Shown piece by piece: positions 1-7,188 of a stretch of 40,084 nt of DNA. The stretch is from positions 1-40,084 of the forward strand of contig JASGCQ010000014.1 in assembly GCA_030054025.1 (NCBI GenBank), written 5' to 3'. How positions within the stretch are numbered: the stretch's first letter is position 1; each line of letters begins with the position of its first letter. The translations under genes and the position numbers were made by a program. The stretch comes from Phycisphaerales bacterium (GTDB lineage: Bacteria; Bacteroidota; Bacteroidia; Chitinophagales; Chitinophagaceae). Under the pieces are notes generated by a model, which was given only the letters and a program-made list of their open reading frames with translations, had not been told where the DNA came from and did not search any database.

Positions 1-18
1 GTACCCCCCTGTTTAAAT

Positions 19-55
19 TTGACTAACCTTGTTGCACTTGGTACTTGAACTTAGG
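19..55. repeat. 37-base dispersed repeat, copy 1
   Basis: This copy matches 2893-2929 in the same orientation at 36 of 37 positions; the only difference is C at 27 versus G at 2901. The copies bracket the aconitase gene about 2.87 kb apart. Read on the minus strand, each copy codes for PKFKYQVQQ, one further residue and a stop. Confidence 0.9.
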
Positions 56-163
56 GTAAGTGTATTCGGCTAAGATTGTGAAAGAATAAAAGAATTCAAC
101 ACAACCCTTATTAAAGGCTATTTCATCAAATATAAGTGAAATTTGCTCTTGTGTAAAGTCCAT
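23..163 (-). pseudogene. Truncated transposase-like ORF (46 codons)
   Basis: The frame runs from an ATG at 163 to a TAG at 23-25 and would encode 46 residues, starting MDFTQEQISLIFDE and ending PKFKYQVQQG. The first 30 or so residues look like the acidic N-terminus of a Mutator-type transposase. The last ten codons lie inside a 37-base sequence repeated near 2.9 kb, where the same reading gives PKFKYQVQQA and a stop. This is most simply a broken transposase joined to a dispersed repeat. An independent functional small protein is unlikely. Confidence 0.35.
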
Positions 164-256
164 AAATAGCTGAGTTTTTTTGCTCAAACACAAAATTCAG
201 ACTTTTTGGCTTTACACACTTTTTTGGACAGTATCTATCTTTTGGACAGTATCTCA
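56..256 (-). mobile_element. Degenerate end of an insertion sequence, possibly IS256-like
   Basis: Read on the minus strand, this stretch begins with two copies of GATACTGTCCAAAA (the second running on into AAGTGTGTAAA), then a spacer, then an ATG opening a short frame starting MDFTQEQISLIF. A terminal-repeat-like sequence about 90 bases before a transposase-like start is what the end of an insertion sequence looks like. The N-terminal residues resemble, from memory, the starts of IS256/Mutator-family transposases. The frame is interrupted after about 34 codons by an unrelated short tail, so the element is not intact. The window edge prevents seeing the other end. Family assignment is recollection, not a search result. 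Confidence 0.35.
222..254. repeat. Tandem duplication, 18-base period
   Basis: TTTTGGACAGTATCT occurs at 222-236 and again at 240-254, separated by ATC. The repeated unit coincides with the presumed terminal inverted repeat of the insertion-sequence remnant, so one copy may come from an abortive or repeated insertion event. Confidence 0.8.
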
Positions 257-298
257 AAAATATCACTACTGCAAAATTTGGGTTGAACGATAATAAAA

Positions 299-338
299 AT
301 CAAACAGGCTAACTCTTTATAGAATTAGCCTGCTTGAT
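299..338 (-). terminator. Rho-independent terminator of aconitase
   Basis: A 14-base stem (299-312 pairing with 325-338, one mismatch; core CAGGCTAA/TTAGCCTG) encloses a 12-base loop. On the minus strand it is followed by a T-rich run (GATTTTTATTAT). It lies 18 bases past the aconitase stop codon, in the right orientation to end that transcript. Confidence 0.85.
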
Positions 339-355
339 AAATTAAAAACTAAGTT

Positions 356-2623
356 TTACGAAGCAAATTGCTTGCGAATAATATTCAAAGCAGCTCCTTC
401 TTTGAACCAATCAATTTGTTGTTCATTGTAGGTATGATTTACGCTGATATTGTCCACAGAACCGTCTTTATGGTTCAAAACCAAAGTCAATGGTACATTT
501 GGTGCGAATGTGGTCAAGCCAATAATGTCAATGCTATCATCTTCTTGAATTTTATCGTAATCAGATTTATCGGCAAAAGTCAATGCCAACATACCTTGTT
601 TTTTCAAGTTGGTTTCGTGGATACGAGCAAAAGATTTTACCAATACGGCACGCACACCCAAGAAACGAGGTTCCATAGCGGCATGTTCGCGGCTGCTACC
701 TTCACCATAGTTTTCATCGCCCACTACCAAAGTACCAATACCCGCAGCTTTATAAGCACGTTGGGTAGCAGGTACGGGATCATATTTACCTGTGATTTGA
801 TTTTTGATATTGTCCGTTTTTTCGTTGAAGAAGTTGACCGCTCCTATCAACATATTGTTAGAGATATTGTCCAAATGTCCACGGAATTTCAACCAAGGAC
901 CTGCCATAGAAATATGGTCAGTAGTGCATTTTCCTTTTGCTTTGATCAATAGTTTCAAGCCTTTAAGGTCTGTACCTTCCCATGCAGGGAATGGTGCTAA
1001 TAATTGTAAACGTTTAGAATCAACATCTACCACTACGTTTACTTTGCTGCCATCTTCCGCAGGAGCTTGATAGCCTGCATCTTCAACCGCAAAACCAGTT
1101 GGTGGCAATTCGTATCCTGTTGGTTCGTCTAATTTTACTTGCTCCCCTTTATCGTTGGTCAAAGTATCGGTCAATGGGTTGAAACCTAAATCGCCCGCAA
1201 TAGCCAAAGCCGTTACTAATTCAGGAGAACCTACAAAAGCGTAAGTATTAGGGTTGCCATCTGCACGTTTGGCGAAGTTGCGGTTGAATGAGTGAACGAT
1301 GGTATTTTTTTCTTGTTGCTCTGCACCTATTCTATCCCACATACCGATACAAGGTCCACATGCATTCGCAAAAACCTTTGCACCAATTTGGTCAAATATT
1401 TTCAGGAATCCGTCTTTTTCGATGGTGTAACGCACCAGCTCTGACCCCGGTGTGATGGTAAATTCCGCTTTTGTTTTCAAGCCTTTTTCTGCTACTTGTT
1501 TTGCCAAGCTTACAGAACGGCTGATATCTTCGTAAGAAGAGTTGGTACAGCTACCAATCAAACCCACTTCAATTTTTGTAGGCCATCCATTAGCTGCAGC
1601 CATTTCTTTCATTTTAGAAATTGGGGTAGCTAAATCAGGAGTAAAAGGACCGTTCAAATGTGGCTCTAATGTATTCAAGTCAATTTCAATCACTTGGTCG
1701 AAATACGCAGTTGGGTTTGCATATACCTCAGCATCACCCGTCAAATGCTCGGAAACAGCATCTGCTACCGAAGCGATATCGGAACGGTTGGTTGCTTTTA
1801 GGTAGCGGCTCATACTGTCGTCGTAGCCGAAAGTAGAAGTAGTAGCTCCGATTTCGGCACCCATATTACAGATAGTGCCTTTACCAGTACAACTCATGCT
1901 AGTAGCCCCTTCACCAAAATATTCAACAATAGCACCAGTGCCGCCTTTTACGGTAAGGATACCCGCTACTTTAAGGATAACATCTTTTGGAGCCGTCCAG
2001 CCATTTAATTTTCCAGTCAATTTGACACCGATTAATTTGGGGAATTTCAGCTCCCAAGGCAAACCTGCCATTACATCACAAGCATCTGCTCCACCTACGC
2101 CAATAGCCACCATTCCCAATCCTCCTGCATTTACAGTATGGCTATCCGTGCCAATCATCATACCACCAGGGAATGCGTAGTTTTCCAATACCACTTGGTG
2201 AATGATACCGGCACCTGGTTTCCAAAAACCAATACCATATTTATCAGACACCGAAGCCAAAAAATCATATACTTCTTTGCTTTCGTTTACCGCTCTTGTC
2301 AAATCCGTTTTACTATCTTCTTTTGCTTGGATCAAGTGGTCGCAATGCACGGTACTGGGTACTGCTACTTTGGCACGTCCTGCTTGCATAAATTGCAATA
2401 AGGCCATCTGTGCTGTTGCATCTTGCATAGCTACCCTATCCGGAGCAAAGTCCACATAACTAACCCCTCTTTGGTAGGGTGTCGCAGGAAATTTGTCCCA
2501 AAGGTGGGCATACAAGATTTTCTCTGTCAAGGTAAGTGGGCGACCCAATAATTGACGCGCCTCAGCTACACGAGCAGGCAAATGAGCATAATGTTTTTGG
2601 ATTAATTCGAAGTCAAAAGCCAT
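356..2623 (-). CDS. acn: Aconitate hydratase (mitochondrial type)
   Basis: Aconitase interconverts citrate and isocitrate through cis-aconitate in the cytoplasmic TCA cycle, using a 4Fe-4S cluster. The 755-residue protein has the three cluster cysteines where mitochondrial aconitase has them: C359 in GSCTNSS, and C422 and C425 in ACGPC. The C-terminal swivel domain carries [13 protein letters not shown] (about 635-647), which holds the catalytic serine. Length and motif spacing fit the mitochondrial-type AcnA rather than AcnB or the 890-residue IRP-like type. I start it at the ATG at 2621-2623 (MAFDFEL). An in-frame extension 24 codons upstream would run back through the promoter at 2666-2695. 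The gene is monocistronic, with its own promoter and terminator. Nothing is missing. Confidence 0.97.
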   Translation of the reverse strand: MAFDFELIQKHYAHLPARVAEARQLLGRPLTLTEKILYAHLWDKFPATPYQRGVSYVDFAPDRVAMQDATAQMALLQFMQAGRAKVAVPSTVHCDHLIQAKEDSKTDLTRAVNESKEVYDFLASVSDKYGIGFWKPGAGIIHQVVLENYAFPGGMMIGTDSHTVNAGGLGMVAIGVGGADACDVMAGLPWELKFPKLIGVKLTGKLNGWTAPKDVILKVAGILTVKGGTGAIVEYFGEGATSMSCTGKGTICNMGAEIGATTSTFGYDDSMSRYLKATNRSDIASVADAVSEHLTGDAEVYANPTAYFDQVIEIDLNTLEPHLNGPFTPDLATPISKMKEMAAANGWPTKIEVGLIGSCTNSSYEDISRSVSLAKQVAEKGLKTKAEFTITPGSELVRYTIEKDGFLKIFDQIGAKVFANACGPCIGMWDRIGAEQQEKNTIVHSFNRNFAKRADGNPNTYAFVGSPELVTALAIAGDLGFNPLTDTLTNDKGEQVKLDEPTGYELPPTGFAVEDAGYQAPAEDGSKVNVVVDVDSKRLQLLAPFPAWEGTDLKGLKLLIKAKGKCTTDHISMAGPWLKFRGHLDNISNNMLIGAVNFFNEKTDNIKNQITGKYDPVPATQRAYKAAGIGTLVVGDENYGEGSSREHAAMEPRFLGVRAVLVKSFARIHETNLKKQGMLALTFADKSDYDKIQEDDSIDIIGLTTFAPNVPLTLVLNHKDGSVDNISVNHTYNEQQIDWFKEGAALNIIRKQFAS

Positions 2624-2665
2624 AAAATATGAATTGTTTTTAGATTGAATTTCGTTTGTGCTGCG

Positions 2666-2695
2666 CAAATTTATTACAATTGAAAGACAATACAA
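2666..2695 (-). promoter_or_regulatory. Bacteroidota-type promoter of aconitase
   Basis: On the minus strand TTG (2693-2695) is followed by a 19-base spacer and TAAATTTG (2666-2673). This matches the Bacteroidota primary-sigma consensus of a -33 TTG and a -7 TAnnTTTG with 19-base spacing. Transcription would begin near 2660, giving a leader of about 37 bases. Confidence 0.75.
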
Positions 2696-2738
2696 TTTTG
2701 AAAATGGCTTTTCTTCAATTTTTATGATTTAAGGAATT

Positions 2739-2749
2739 GGGGGGGGTAC
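2739..2749. other. G8 tract followed by TAC in intergenic DNA
   Basis: Eight consecutive G residues followed by TAC. The window itself opens with GTAC followed by six C, the reverse-complement arrangement. The stretch lies upstream of the aconitase promoter and has no recognisable function. Confidence 0.6.
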
Positions 2750-2892
2750 TCTTCTAAATAATATTATTGGGCTTTGAGTCTCCAGCTTTAGGGATTGTAT
2801 TGAGTTGTTTTTTGGGTGAGTGGTTGGGATACCATAAATTGCATGTAGTTGAATCAATGAAGTTTATTTGACGGAAGCATAGCTTCTTAATA

Positions 2893-2929
2893 TTGACTAA
2901 GCTTGTTGCACTTGGTACTTGAACTTAGG
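2893..2929. repeat. 37-base dispersed repeat, copy 2
   Basis: Second copy of the repeat at 19-55, with one mismatch. It lies in the intergenic region between aconitase and the Crp/Fnr gene, about 110 bases upstream of the regulator's operator-like dyad. Confidence 0.9.
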
Positions 2930-3041
2930 AGGTGTTCCATTTGGAGTACAGATACCTAACATAAAAATTAAACTTAAAAAGCCACTCAATGTAAAGTAGC
3001 TTTGTTTTGTAGGCTCTCCGTAGAATGTTTGGATAACAGAA

Positions 3042-3059
3042 AAATGAATGGTTTCATTT
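3042..3059. promoter_or_regulatory. Crp/Fnr-type operator candidate before the regulator gene
   Basis: This is a perfect 7+4+7 inverted repeat, AAATGAA-TGGT-TTCATTT. Its TGA-N6-TCA core is the geometry used by the Crp/Fnr family. Its right arm overlaps the position expected for the -33 element of the promoter at 3075-3082, where TTC stands in place of TTG. That placement suits autoregulation. Confidence 0.5.
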
Positions 3060-3074
3060 AATAAACGGAATCAA

Positions 3075-3082
3075 TACCTTTG
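3075..3082 (+). promoter_or_regulatory. -7 element (TACCTTTG) of the Crp/Fnr gene
   Basis: Exact match to the Bacteroidota -7 consensus TAnnTTTG, 61 bases before the ATG at 3144. No good -33 TTG is present at the right distance; the dyad at 3042-3059 occupies that position. Confidence 0.6.
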
Positions 3083-3143
3083 CAAAATCGTAGCTTTGTA
3101 TCGTTAGCAATTAGCGACATACATAGATTAAAATTTACTGAAA

Positions 3144-3860
3144 ATGAAAACACTGAATACTCATTATGAGCACAATTGCGCCAGTTGCAATACTCGTTTA
3201 CATTCTGTATTTTCTACAGTTGATTCCGAGCAAATTGAAGAACTAAACGCTCATAAATCTTGCTCTTCTTATAAAAAAGGGCAAATTATTTTTTCGGAAA
3301 ATGGATTGCCGATGGGTTTGTTTTGTGTGAATAGTGGTAAAATCAAGCTATCCACGGCAGGTCCGGATGGGAAAGAACAAATATTGCGCTTAGTAAAAGG
3401 TGGAGACATTTTGGGGTATCGAGCTTTAATTTCAAATGACCGATACCATTGCAATGCCATTGCTTTAGAAGATTGTTCTATTTGCATTGTTGACAAAACA
3501 TATTTTTTGAAAATGGCGATGGAAAACCCAAAATTGATTACTGCCATCTTCAAAAAAATAAGTGCCGATTTGAAAAAAGCCGAAGAACATATTGTTTCCC
3601 TTTCTCAAAAAAATGTTCGTGAGCGTATGGCAGAAGCCTTGTTGTTTTTCAAAGCAACCTATGGTTACGAAGCCGACCAACAAACCTTATCCGTACAATT
3701 GAGCAGAGAAGAAATTGCAGACTTTGTAGGTACTTCAACAGAAAGTGCCATACGTTTGCTTTCAGAGTTTAATTCAGATAAAATCATCGAGCTTGTGGGT
3801 AAAAAAATAAAAATTATCAACCCTGAAAAACTAAGCAAAACTGCAAATTTGCTCTACTAA
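3144..3860 (+). CDS. Crp/Fnr-family transcriptional regulator
   Basis: A cytoplasmic DNA-binding regulator of 238 residues. An N-terminal stretch has C12-x2-C15 and a further C40. A cyclic-nucleotide-binding-type beta-roll spans about 35-125, followed by a dimerisation helix (about 130-160) and a C-terminal winged helix-turn-helix (about 187-210, REEIADFVGTSTESAIRLL). In the recognition helix E200 and R204 sit where Fnr and Crp use Glu and Arg to read TGA half-sites. The cysteines (C12, C15, C40, C103, C111, C114) could hold an iron-sulfur cluster as in Fnr, but their spacing differs from E. coli Fnr, so oxygen sensing is inferred. The cbb3 oxidase genes follow immediately, which supports an Fnr/FixK-like role. 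A same-geometry dyad upstream suggests autoregulation. Confidence 0.9.
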   Translation: MKTLNTHYEHNCASCNTRLHSVFSTVDSEQIEELNAHKSCSSYKKGQIIFSENGLPMGLFCVNSGKIKLSTAGPDGKEQILRLVKGGDILGYRALISNDRYHCNAIALEDCSICIVDKTYFLKMAMENPKLITAIFKKISADLKKAEEHIVSLSQKNVRERMAEALLFFKATYGYEADQQTLSVQLSREEIADFVGTSTESAIRLLSEFNSDKIIELVGKKIKIINPEKLSKTANLLY

Positions 3861-3897
3861 ATAACCTAGCCTACTCCTCTTTCTTTTGTTTAGAAAC

Positions 3898-3911
3898 ATG
3901 ATGAATGTCAT
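3898..3911. promoter_or_regulatory. Fnr-box candidate before the 172-aa gene
   Basis: ATGAT-GAAT-GTCAT has the same TGA-N6-TCA geometry as the dyads at 3042-3059 and 6933-6946. Its centre is about 50 bases upstream of the TAAGTTTG element at 3949-3956, a distance compatible with activation from far upstream. Confidence 0.45.
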
Positions 3912-3948
3912 ATTTCTAACAAGTTCTCATCATAGTTTAGCCCAGGGT

Positions 3949-3956
3949 TAAGTTTG
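3949..3956 (+). promoter_or_regulatory. -7 element (TAAGTTTG) before the 172-aa gene and ccoI
   Basis: Exact TAnnTTTG match, 30 bases before the ATG at 3986. No TTG lies at the -33 position, which is what an activator-dependent promoter would look like. Confidence 0.5.
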
Positions 3957-3985
3957 AATTTTGTGTACCTAATCAAACAACTATT

Positions 3986-4504
3986 ATGTGCGCCCATTCA
4001 TCATCCGGGATTGAAATAACTGAAAAAATTGGCGACAAGCTATATCCATTTATAGCGAAGCTTTTTCAGGAAGTTGTTGACTTTGACCAAAGCCAAACGC
4101 TTAAAAATCAAGACTCTTATCTTAGCGATAACTTTTATCAATTAAAAAGCCAATTCGAATCTCTGAGCAATTATGAGATTAAATTAGTATTCCCCTCAGT
4201 GCTATCAGTTTTCAATACAAAAGACAAGCTAGATTTAAAACCGAGTGTAGACATCTTAGAGCTTCAGCAGCTCACTCAGAAAAAGGAAAAATTAATATCG
4301 ACTTTGGTGCAAGAAATTAAAGCCGAAACCAACAAAATGGGAATGCCCCACGAACATCCCTTGAACCAATTATTTTTTGTTTTTGAAAACTTATTCGTGT
4401 ACGAAAAAAAGCAGTGGCACAATATGCTCAACGGTTGGAATCTTGGCTGTTCCTGCTTTTCATCGGCTCAAAAGAATTCATCTTTCATCGAAAATCTCAA
4501 ATAA
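3986..4504 (+). CDS. Unrecognised 172-aa helical protein between the Fnr-like gene and ccoI
   Basis: I do not recognise this protein. It is 172 residues, with no signal peptide or membrane segment, and is mostly predicted-helical by eye (long runs rich in K, E, L and Q). A central YEIKLVFPSV (about 63-72) and the later MPHEHPLNQLFFVFENLF (about 118-135) vaguely recall the E-x3-FP and H-rich helices of hemerythrin-like proteins, but the full set of iron ligands is not visible. Two cysteines near the C-terminus form CSC. It sits 6 bases before ccoI and behind a candidate Fnr box, so it is probably co-transcribed with the copper ATPase. A role in oxidase assembly, copper handling or redox/NO sensing is speculation from position only. 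Confidence 0.8.
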   Translation: MCAHSSSGIEITEKIGDKLYPFIAKLFQEVVDFDQSQTLKNQDSYLSDNFYQLKSQFESLSNYEIKLVFPSVLSVFNTKDKLDLKPSVDILELQQLTQKKEKLISTLVQEIKAETNKMGMPHEHPLNQLFFVFENLFVYEKKQWHNMLNGWNLGCSCFSSAQKNSSFIENLK

Positions 4505-4510
4505 CATCCA

Positions 4511-6931
4511 TTGAAAAACAATACGCTACTTACCGTTGACATTACTACATGTTTTCATTGTGGCGAAGAATGTAGCAACAAAAAAATTGCAATTGCAAAA
4601 AAGTATTTTTGTTGCAGTGGATGCAAAATGGTGTACGAGATACTCAATCAAAATGAGCTTTGCGCCTATTACGATTTGAATAAAAATCCGGGGATTGCAC
4701 AAAAAATAAAAGTGCGTGCAGACAAGTTTGAATTTTTAGAAGACCCTACAATCGCACAAAAGCTGATTAGCTTCACCGATGGTAAACAAACACAAATTAC
4801 CTTTTACCTACCTCAGATGCATTGCAGCAGCTGTCTTTGGCTGTTAGAAAACATCAACAAAATAAACAAAGGAGTTGTTTCGTCTCGTGTCAACTTTACA
4901 CAAAAAGAAGCATTTATCATCTTCGATAACGCACAGACTAATTTACGATTGGTAGTCGAAACACTTACTGCCATTGGCTATGAACCACATATCAGTTTAC
5001 AAGATATTAGCACCAATAAAGTAAATAGGAGTTCAAACAATCGATTATATAAAATTGGGATAGCAGGTTTTTGCTTCGCCAATATTATGATGATGAGCTT
5101 TCCAGAATACTTTTCGATAGGTGGATATTTAGAAAAAGAAATTGGCATTGCACTTCGCTATTTCATTGTTGCCCTCTCCTTGCCAGTAGTGTTCTATTGT
5201 GCATCAGAATTTTTCGTTATTGCGTGGAAAGGTTTGCGAAACAAATTTTTAAACATTGATTTGCCTATAGCCTTAGCAATTAGCATTACCTTTTTGCGCA
5301 GCATTTATGAAATTGTTTCACATACAGGTGCAGGATATTTCGACAGCATGTCGGGCATTGTCTTTCTAATGTTGGTAGGCAGATTGGTTCAAGACAAAAC
5401 CTATCGTTCTATTTCATTTGATAGAGATTTCAAATCTTTTTTCCCTATTGCAGTCAAAGTATTGCAGGGTGAACGTTTTCGTGCCATAGCTGTTGACAAA
5501 ATTAAAGTGAATGATGTTATACAAATACATTCCAATGAACTGATTCCTGTTGATGCCATTTTATCAAAAGGGAAAGCGGAAATTGATTATAGTTTCGTCA
5601 GTGGCGAAAGCCTCCCTGTGTATAAAGATGTAGGCGAAATCGTATATGCAGGGGGCAAACAATTGGGCGGAATGCTGGAGATGATTGTCGTCAAAGAAGT
5701 TTCACAAAGTTATCTTACTAATTTGTGGAACAAAGACATCTTTAAGAATGAGAAACAAAGCGATTCGACGATTCATACATTAAGCAAATATTTCACGATC
5801 ATTGTCTTACTCATTGGTGCAATCGCAGCAGGCTATTGGTATAGCTATGGAGCTACTCAACTCATGTGGAATGCACTAACCACAATTTTAATTGTGGCTT
5901 GCCCTTGCGCTTTATTATTATCGTCCACCTTTACCAATGGCAATATTTTACGGATTCTGAGTAAAAATAAGTTTTATCTAAGACATCCAGATGTGATTGA
6001 AGATTTATCAAGAATTGATCATATCGTATTTGACAAAACGGGTACACTCACACAAAACAAAAAAGTCAAAGTCACTTATGAAGGGGTTGAACTGAGCAAT
6101 GAACAAAGAAGTAGTGTTGTTGGTTTATTGGCTCAATCTGCGCATCCTTTGAGCCGTATCATTCACGAACATCTTGGTGAGTGTAACAGCGATGAAATCG
6201 TTTCATTTAAAACAGTAATCGGAAAAGGAATTGAAGGCTGGATTAATGAACAACATATTAAAATTGGCTCAGATTCATTTGTTCAAAACAAAAAAACAAT
6301 AGAAGGTATAGAATCAGAAGGATCTTCTGTATTTATAAAGATTGACGATACAGTATTAGGTGTTTTTAAGATTAAGAACAGTTACCGATATGGATTTACC
6401 GAAGTCATACAACAATTAAAATCCAAATACAAACTATCTGTATTAAGCGGAGACAATGGAGATGAAGCCGCCTATTTGCAAAGCGTATTGGGCTCAGAAA
6501 CAGAATTATTGTTTCATCAACAATCCGAAGAAAAATTAGAGTATATAGAACATTTACAAACTGTTAAACACGCAAACGTGTTAATGCTTGGCGATGGACT
6601 AAATGACTCTGGTGCGCTAAGACAAAGCAATGTTGGTATAGCCCTCACAGAGGGTACGAATAATTTCACACCTGCTTCTGATGGCATATTGGATGCCAGT
6701 CAATTTTCGAATTTGTACCAGTTTATTACATTTGCACAATTCGGACGAAAAATTATCATTAGCAGTTTTGTACTTTCTATAGTTTATAACGTCATCGGTC
6801 TATATTTCGCTATACAAGGGACTTTATCTCCATTAGTAGCAGCAATACTGATGCCCACAAGCTCTTTGACCATTATCCTCATTACTTATGGTATGAGTGA
6901 ATATGGGGCTTACAAACAGGGCTTGAAATAA
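4511..6931 (+). CDS. ccoI: CcoI/FixI-type copper-transporting P-type ATPase
   Basis: A P1B-type ATPase that exports copper across the inner membrane for insertion into cbb3 oxidase. In order, the 806 residues show: an N-terminal cysteine cluster (C14, C17, C21, C34, C35, C38) of the metal-binding kind found on CcoI; a heavy-metal-associated domain with MHCSSC (C105, C108); membrane segments from about 180; the actuator motif SGES (364-367); the copper motif CPC (464-466); the phosphorylation site DKTGTLT (D508); and the hinge GDGLNDSGAL. The start codon is TTG. No ATG occurs until after the cysteine cluster, so TTG is required to keep that domain. Its stop directly abuts a candidate Fnr box for the next transcription unit. 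Confidence 0.95.
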   Translation: MKNNTLLTVDITTCFHCGEECSNKKIAIAKKYFCCSGCKMVYEILNQNELCAYYDLNKNPGIAQKIKVRADKFEFLEDPTIAQKLISFTDGKQTQITFYLPQMHCSSCLWLLENINKINKGVVSSRVNFTQKEAFIIFDNAQTNLRLVVETLTAIGYEPHISLQDISTNKVNRSSNNRLYKIGIAGFCFANIMMMSFPEYFSIGGYLEKEIGIALRYFIVALSLPVVFYCASEFFVIAWKGLRNKFLNIDLPIALAISITFLRSIYEIVSHTGAGYFDSMSGIVFLMLVGRLVQDKTYRSISFDRDFKSFFPIAVKVLQGERFRAIAVDKIKVNDVIQIHSNELIPVDAILSKGKAEIDYSFVSGESLPVYKDVGEIVYAGGKQLGGMLEMIVVKEVSQSYLTNLWNKDIFKNEKQSDSTIHTLSKYFTIIVLLIGAIAAGYWYSYGATQLMWNALTTILIVACPCALLLSSTFTNGNILRILSKNKFYLRHPDVIEDLSRIDHIVFDKTGTLTQNKKVKVTYEGVELSNEQRSSVVGLLAQSAHPLSRIIHEHLGECNSDEIVSFKTVIGKGIEGWINEQHIKIGSDSFVQNKKTIEGIESEGSSVFIKIDDTVLGVFKIKNSYRYGFTEVIQQLKSKYKLSVLSGDNGDEAAYLQSVLGSETELLFHQQSEEKLEYIEHLQTVKHANVLMLGDGLNDSGALRQSNVGIALTEGTNNFTPASDGILDASQFSNLYQFITFAQFGRKIIISSFVLSIVYNVIGLYFAIQGTLSPLVAAILMPTSSLTIILITYGMSEYGAYKQGLK

Positions 6932-6932
6932 G

Positions 6933-6946
6933 ATGATATGAATCAT
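6933..6946. promoter_or_regulatory. Fnr-box candidate upstream of ccoS and ccoNO
   Basis: ATGAT-ATGA-ATCAT is a perfect dyad that differs from the E. coli Fnr box TTGAT-N4-ATCAA only in the outermost base of each arm. It begins one base after the ccoI stop codon. An overlapping one-base-centred palindrome, ATATGA-A-TCATAT (6936-6948), is also present, and AT-rich dyads of this size can arise by chance. Support comes from the position before the oxidase genes and from the Crp/Fnr gene upstream. Confidence 0.6.
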
Positions 6947-6990
6947 ATTGTGTGGTGATGTAACGCATAGTATAACATGTAACGTTTTGC

Positions 6991-6998
6991 AACCTTTG
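6991..6998 (+). promoter_or_regulatory. -7-like element (AACCTTTG) of the cco structural operon
   Basis: Matches TAnnTTTG except for the first T, 13 bases before the ccoS ATG. The Fnr-box centre is about 58 bases upstream of its end. No -33 TTG is evident. The direct repeat ATGTAACG at 6958-6965 and 6977-6984 lies between the two. Confidence 0.35.
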
Positions 6999-7011
6999 TG
7001 CATAGAAAATT

Positions 7012-7176
7012 ATGAGCATAATTATTTTAATCGTAGCGGTAAGTATTCTGATAGCAGGGGGTTTTTTAATTGCCTTCTTGTGGGGGGTGAAGGATGGTCA
7101 ATTCGATGACAATTATGCACCACCCAATAGAATGCTATTTGACGATACCCAAAAAATAAAAAAAATAAAAAAGTAA
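7012..7176 (+). CDS. ccoS: CcoS, cbb3 oxidase maturation protein
   Basis: This 54-residue protein is a single N-terminal membrane helix (about 2-24) followed by WGVKDGQFDD and PPNRMLFDD. That is the conserved CcoS layout: helix, then a tryptophan/glycine turn and an aspartate-rich tail. In other bacteria CcoS is needed to insert heme and copper into the catalytic subunit. It ends in a lysine-rich tail. It is first in the operon after the candidate Fnr box and ends 12 bases before ccoNO. Size, motif and position make the call secure. Confidence 0.93.
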   Translation: MSIIILIVAVSILIAGGFLIAFLWGVKDGQFDDNYAPPNRMLFDDTQKIKKIKK

Positions 7177-7188
7177 ACAATTATACAC

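Noticed and set aside
368..2459. Several plus-strand open frames opposite aconitase
   Set aside because: They are antisense shadows of a full-length, motif-complete aconitase and have no recognisable domains.
2876..2890. GAAGC-ATA-GCTTC hairpin
   Set aside because: A five-base stem with no T-run; too weak to call a terminator or regulatory structure.
2897..3072. Minus-strand open frame ending PKFKYQVQQA
   Set aside because: It has no good start codon and crosses the regulator's promoter and operator; only its tail matches the dispersed repeat.
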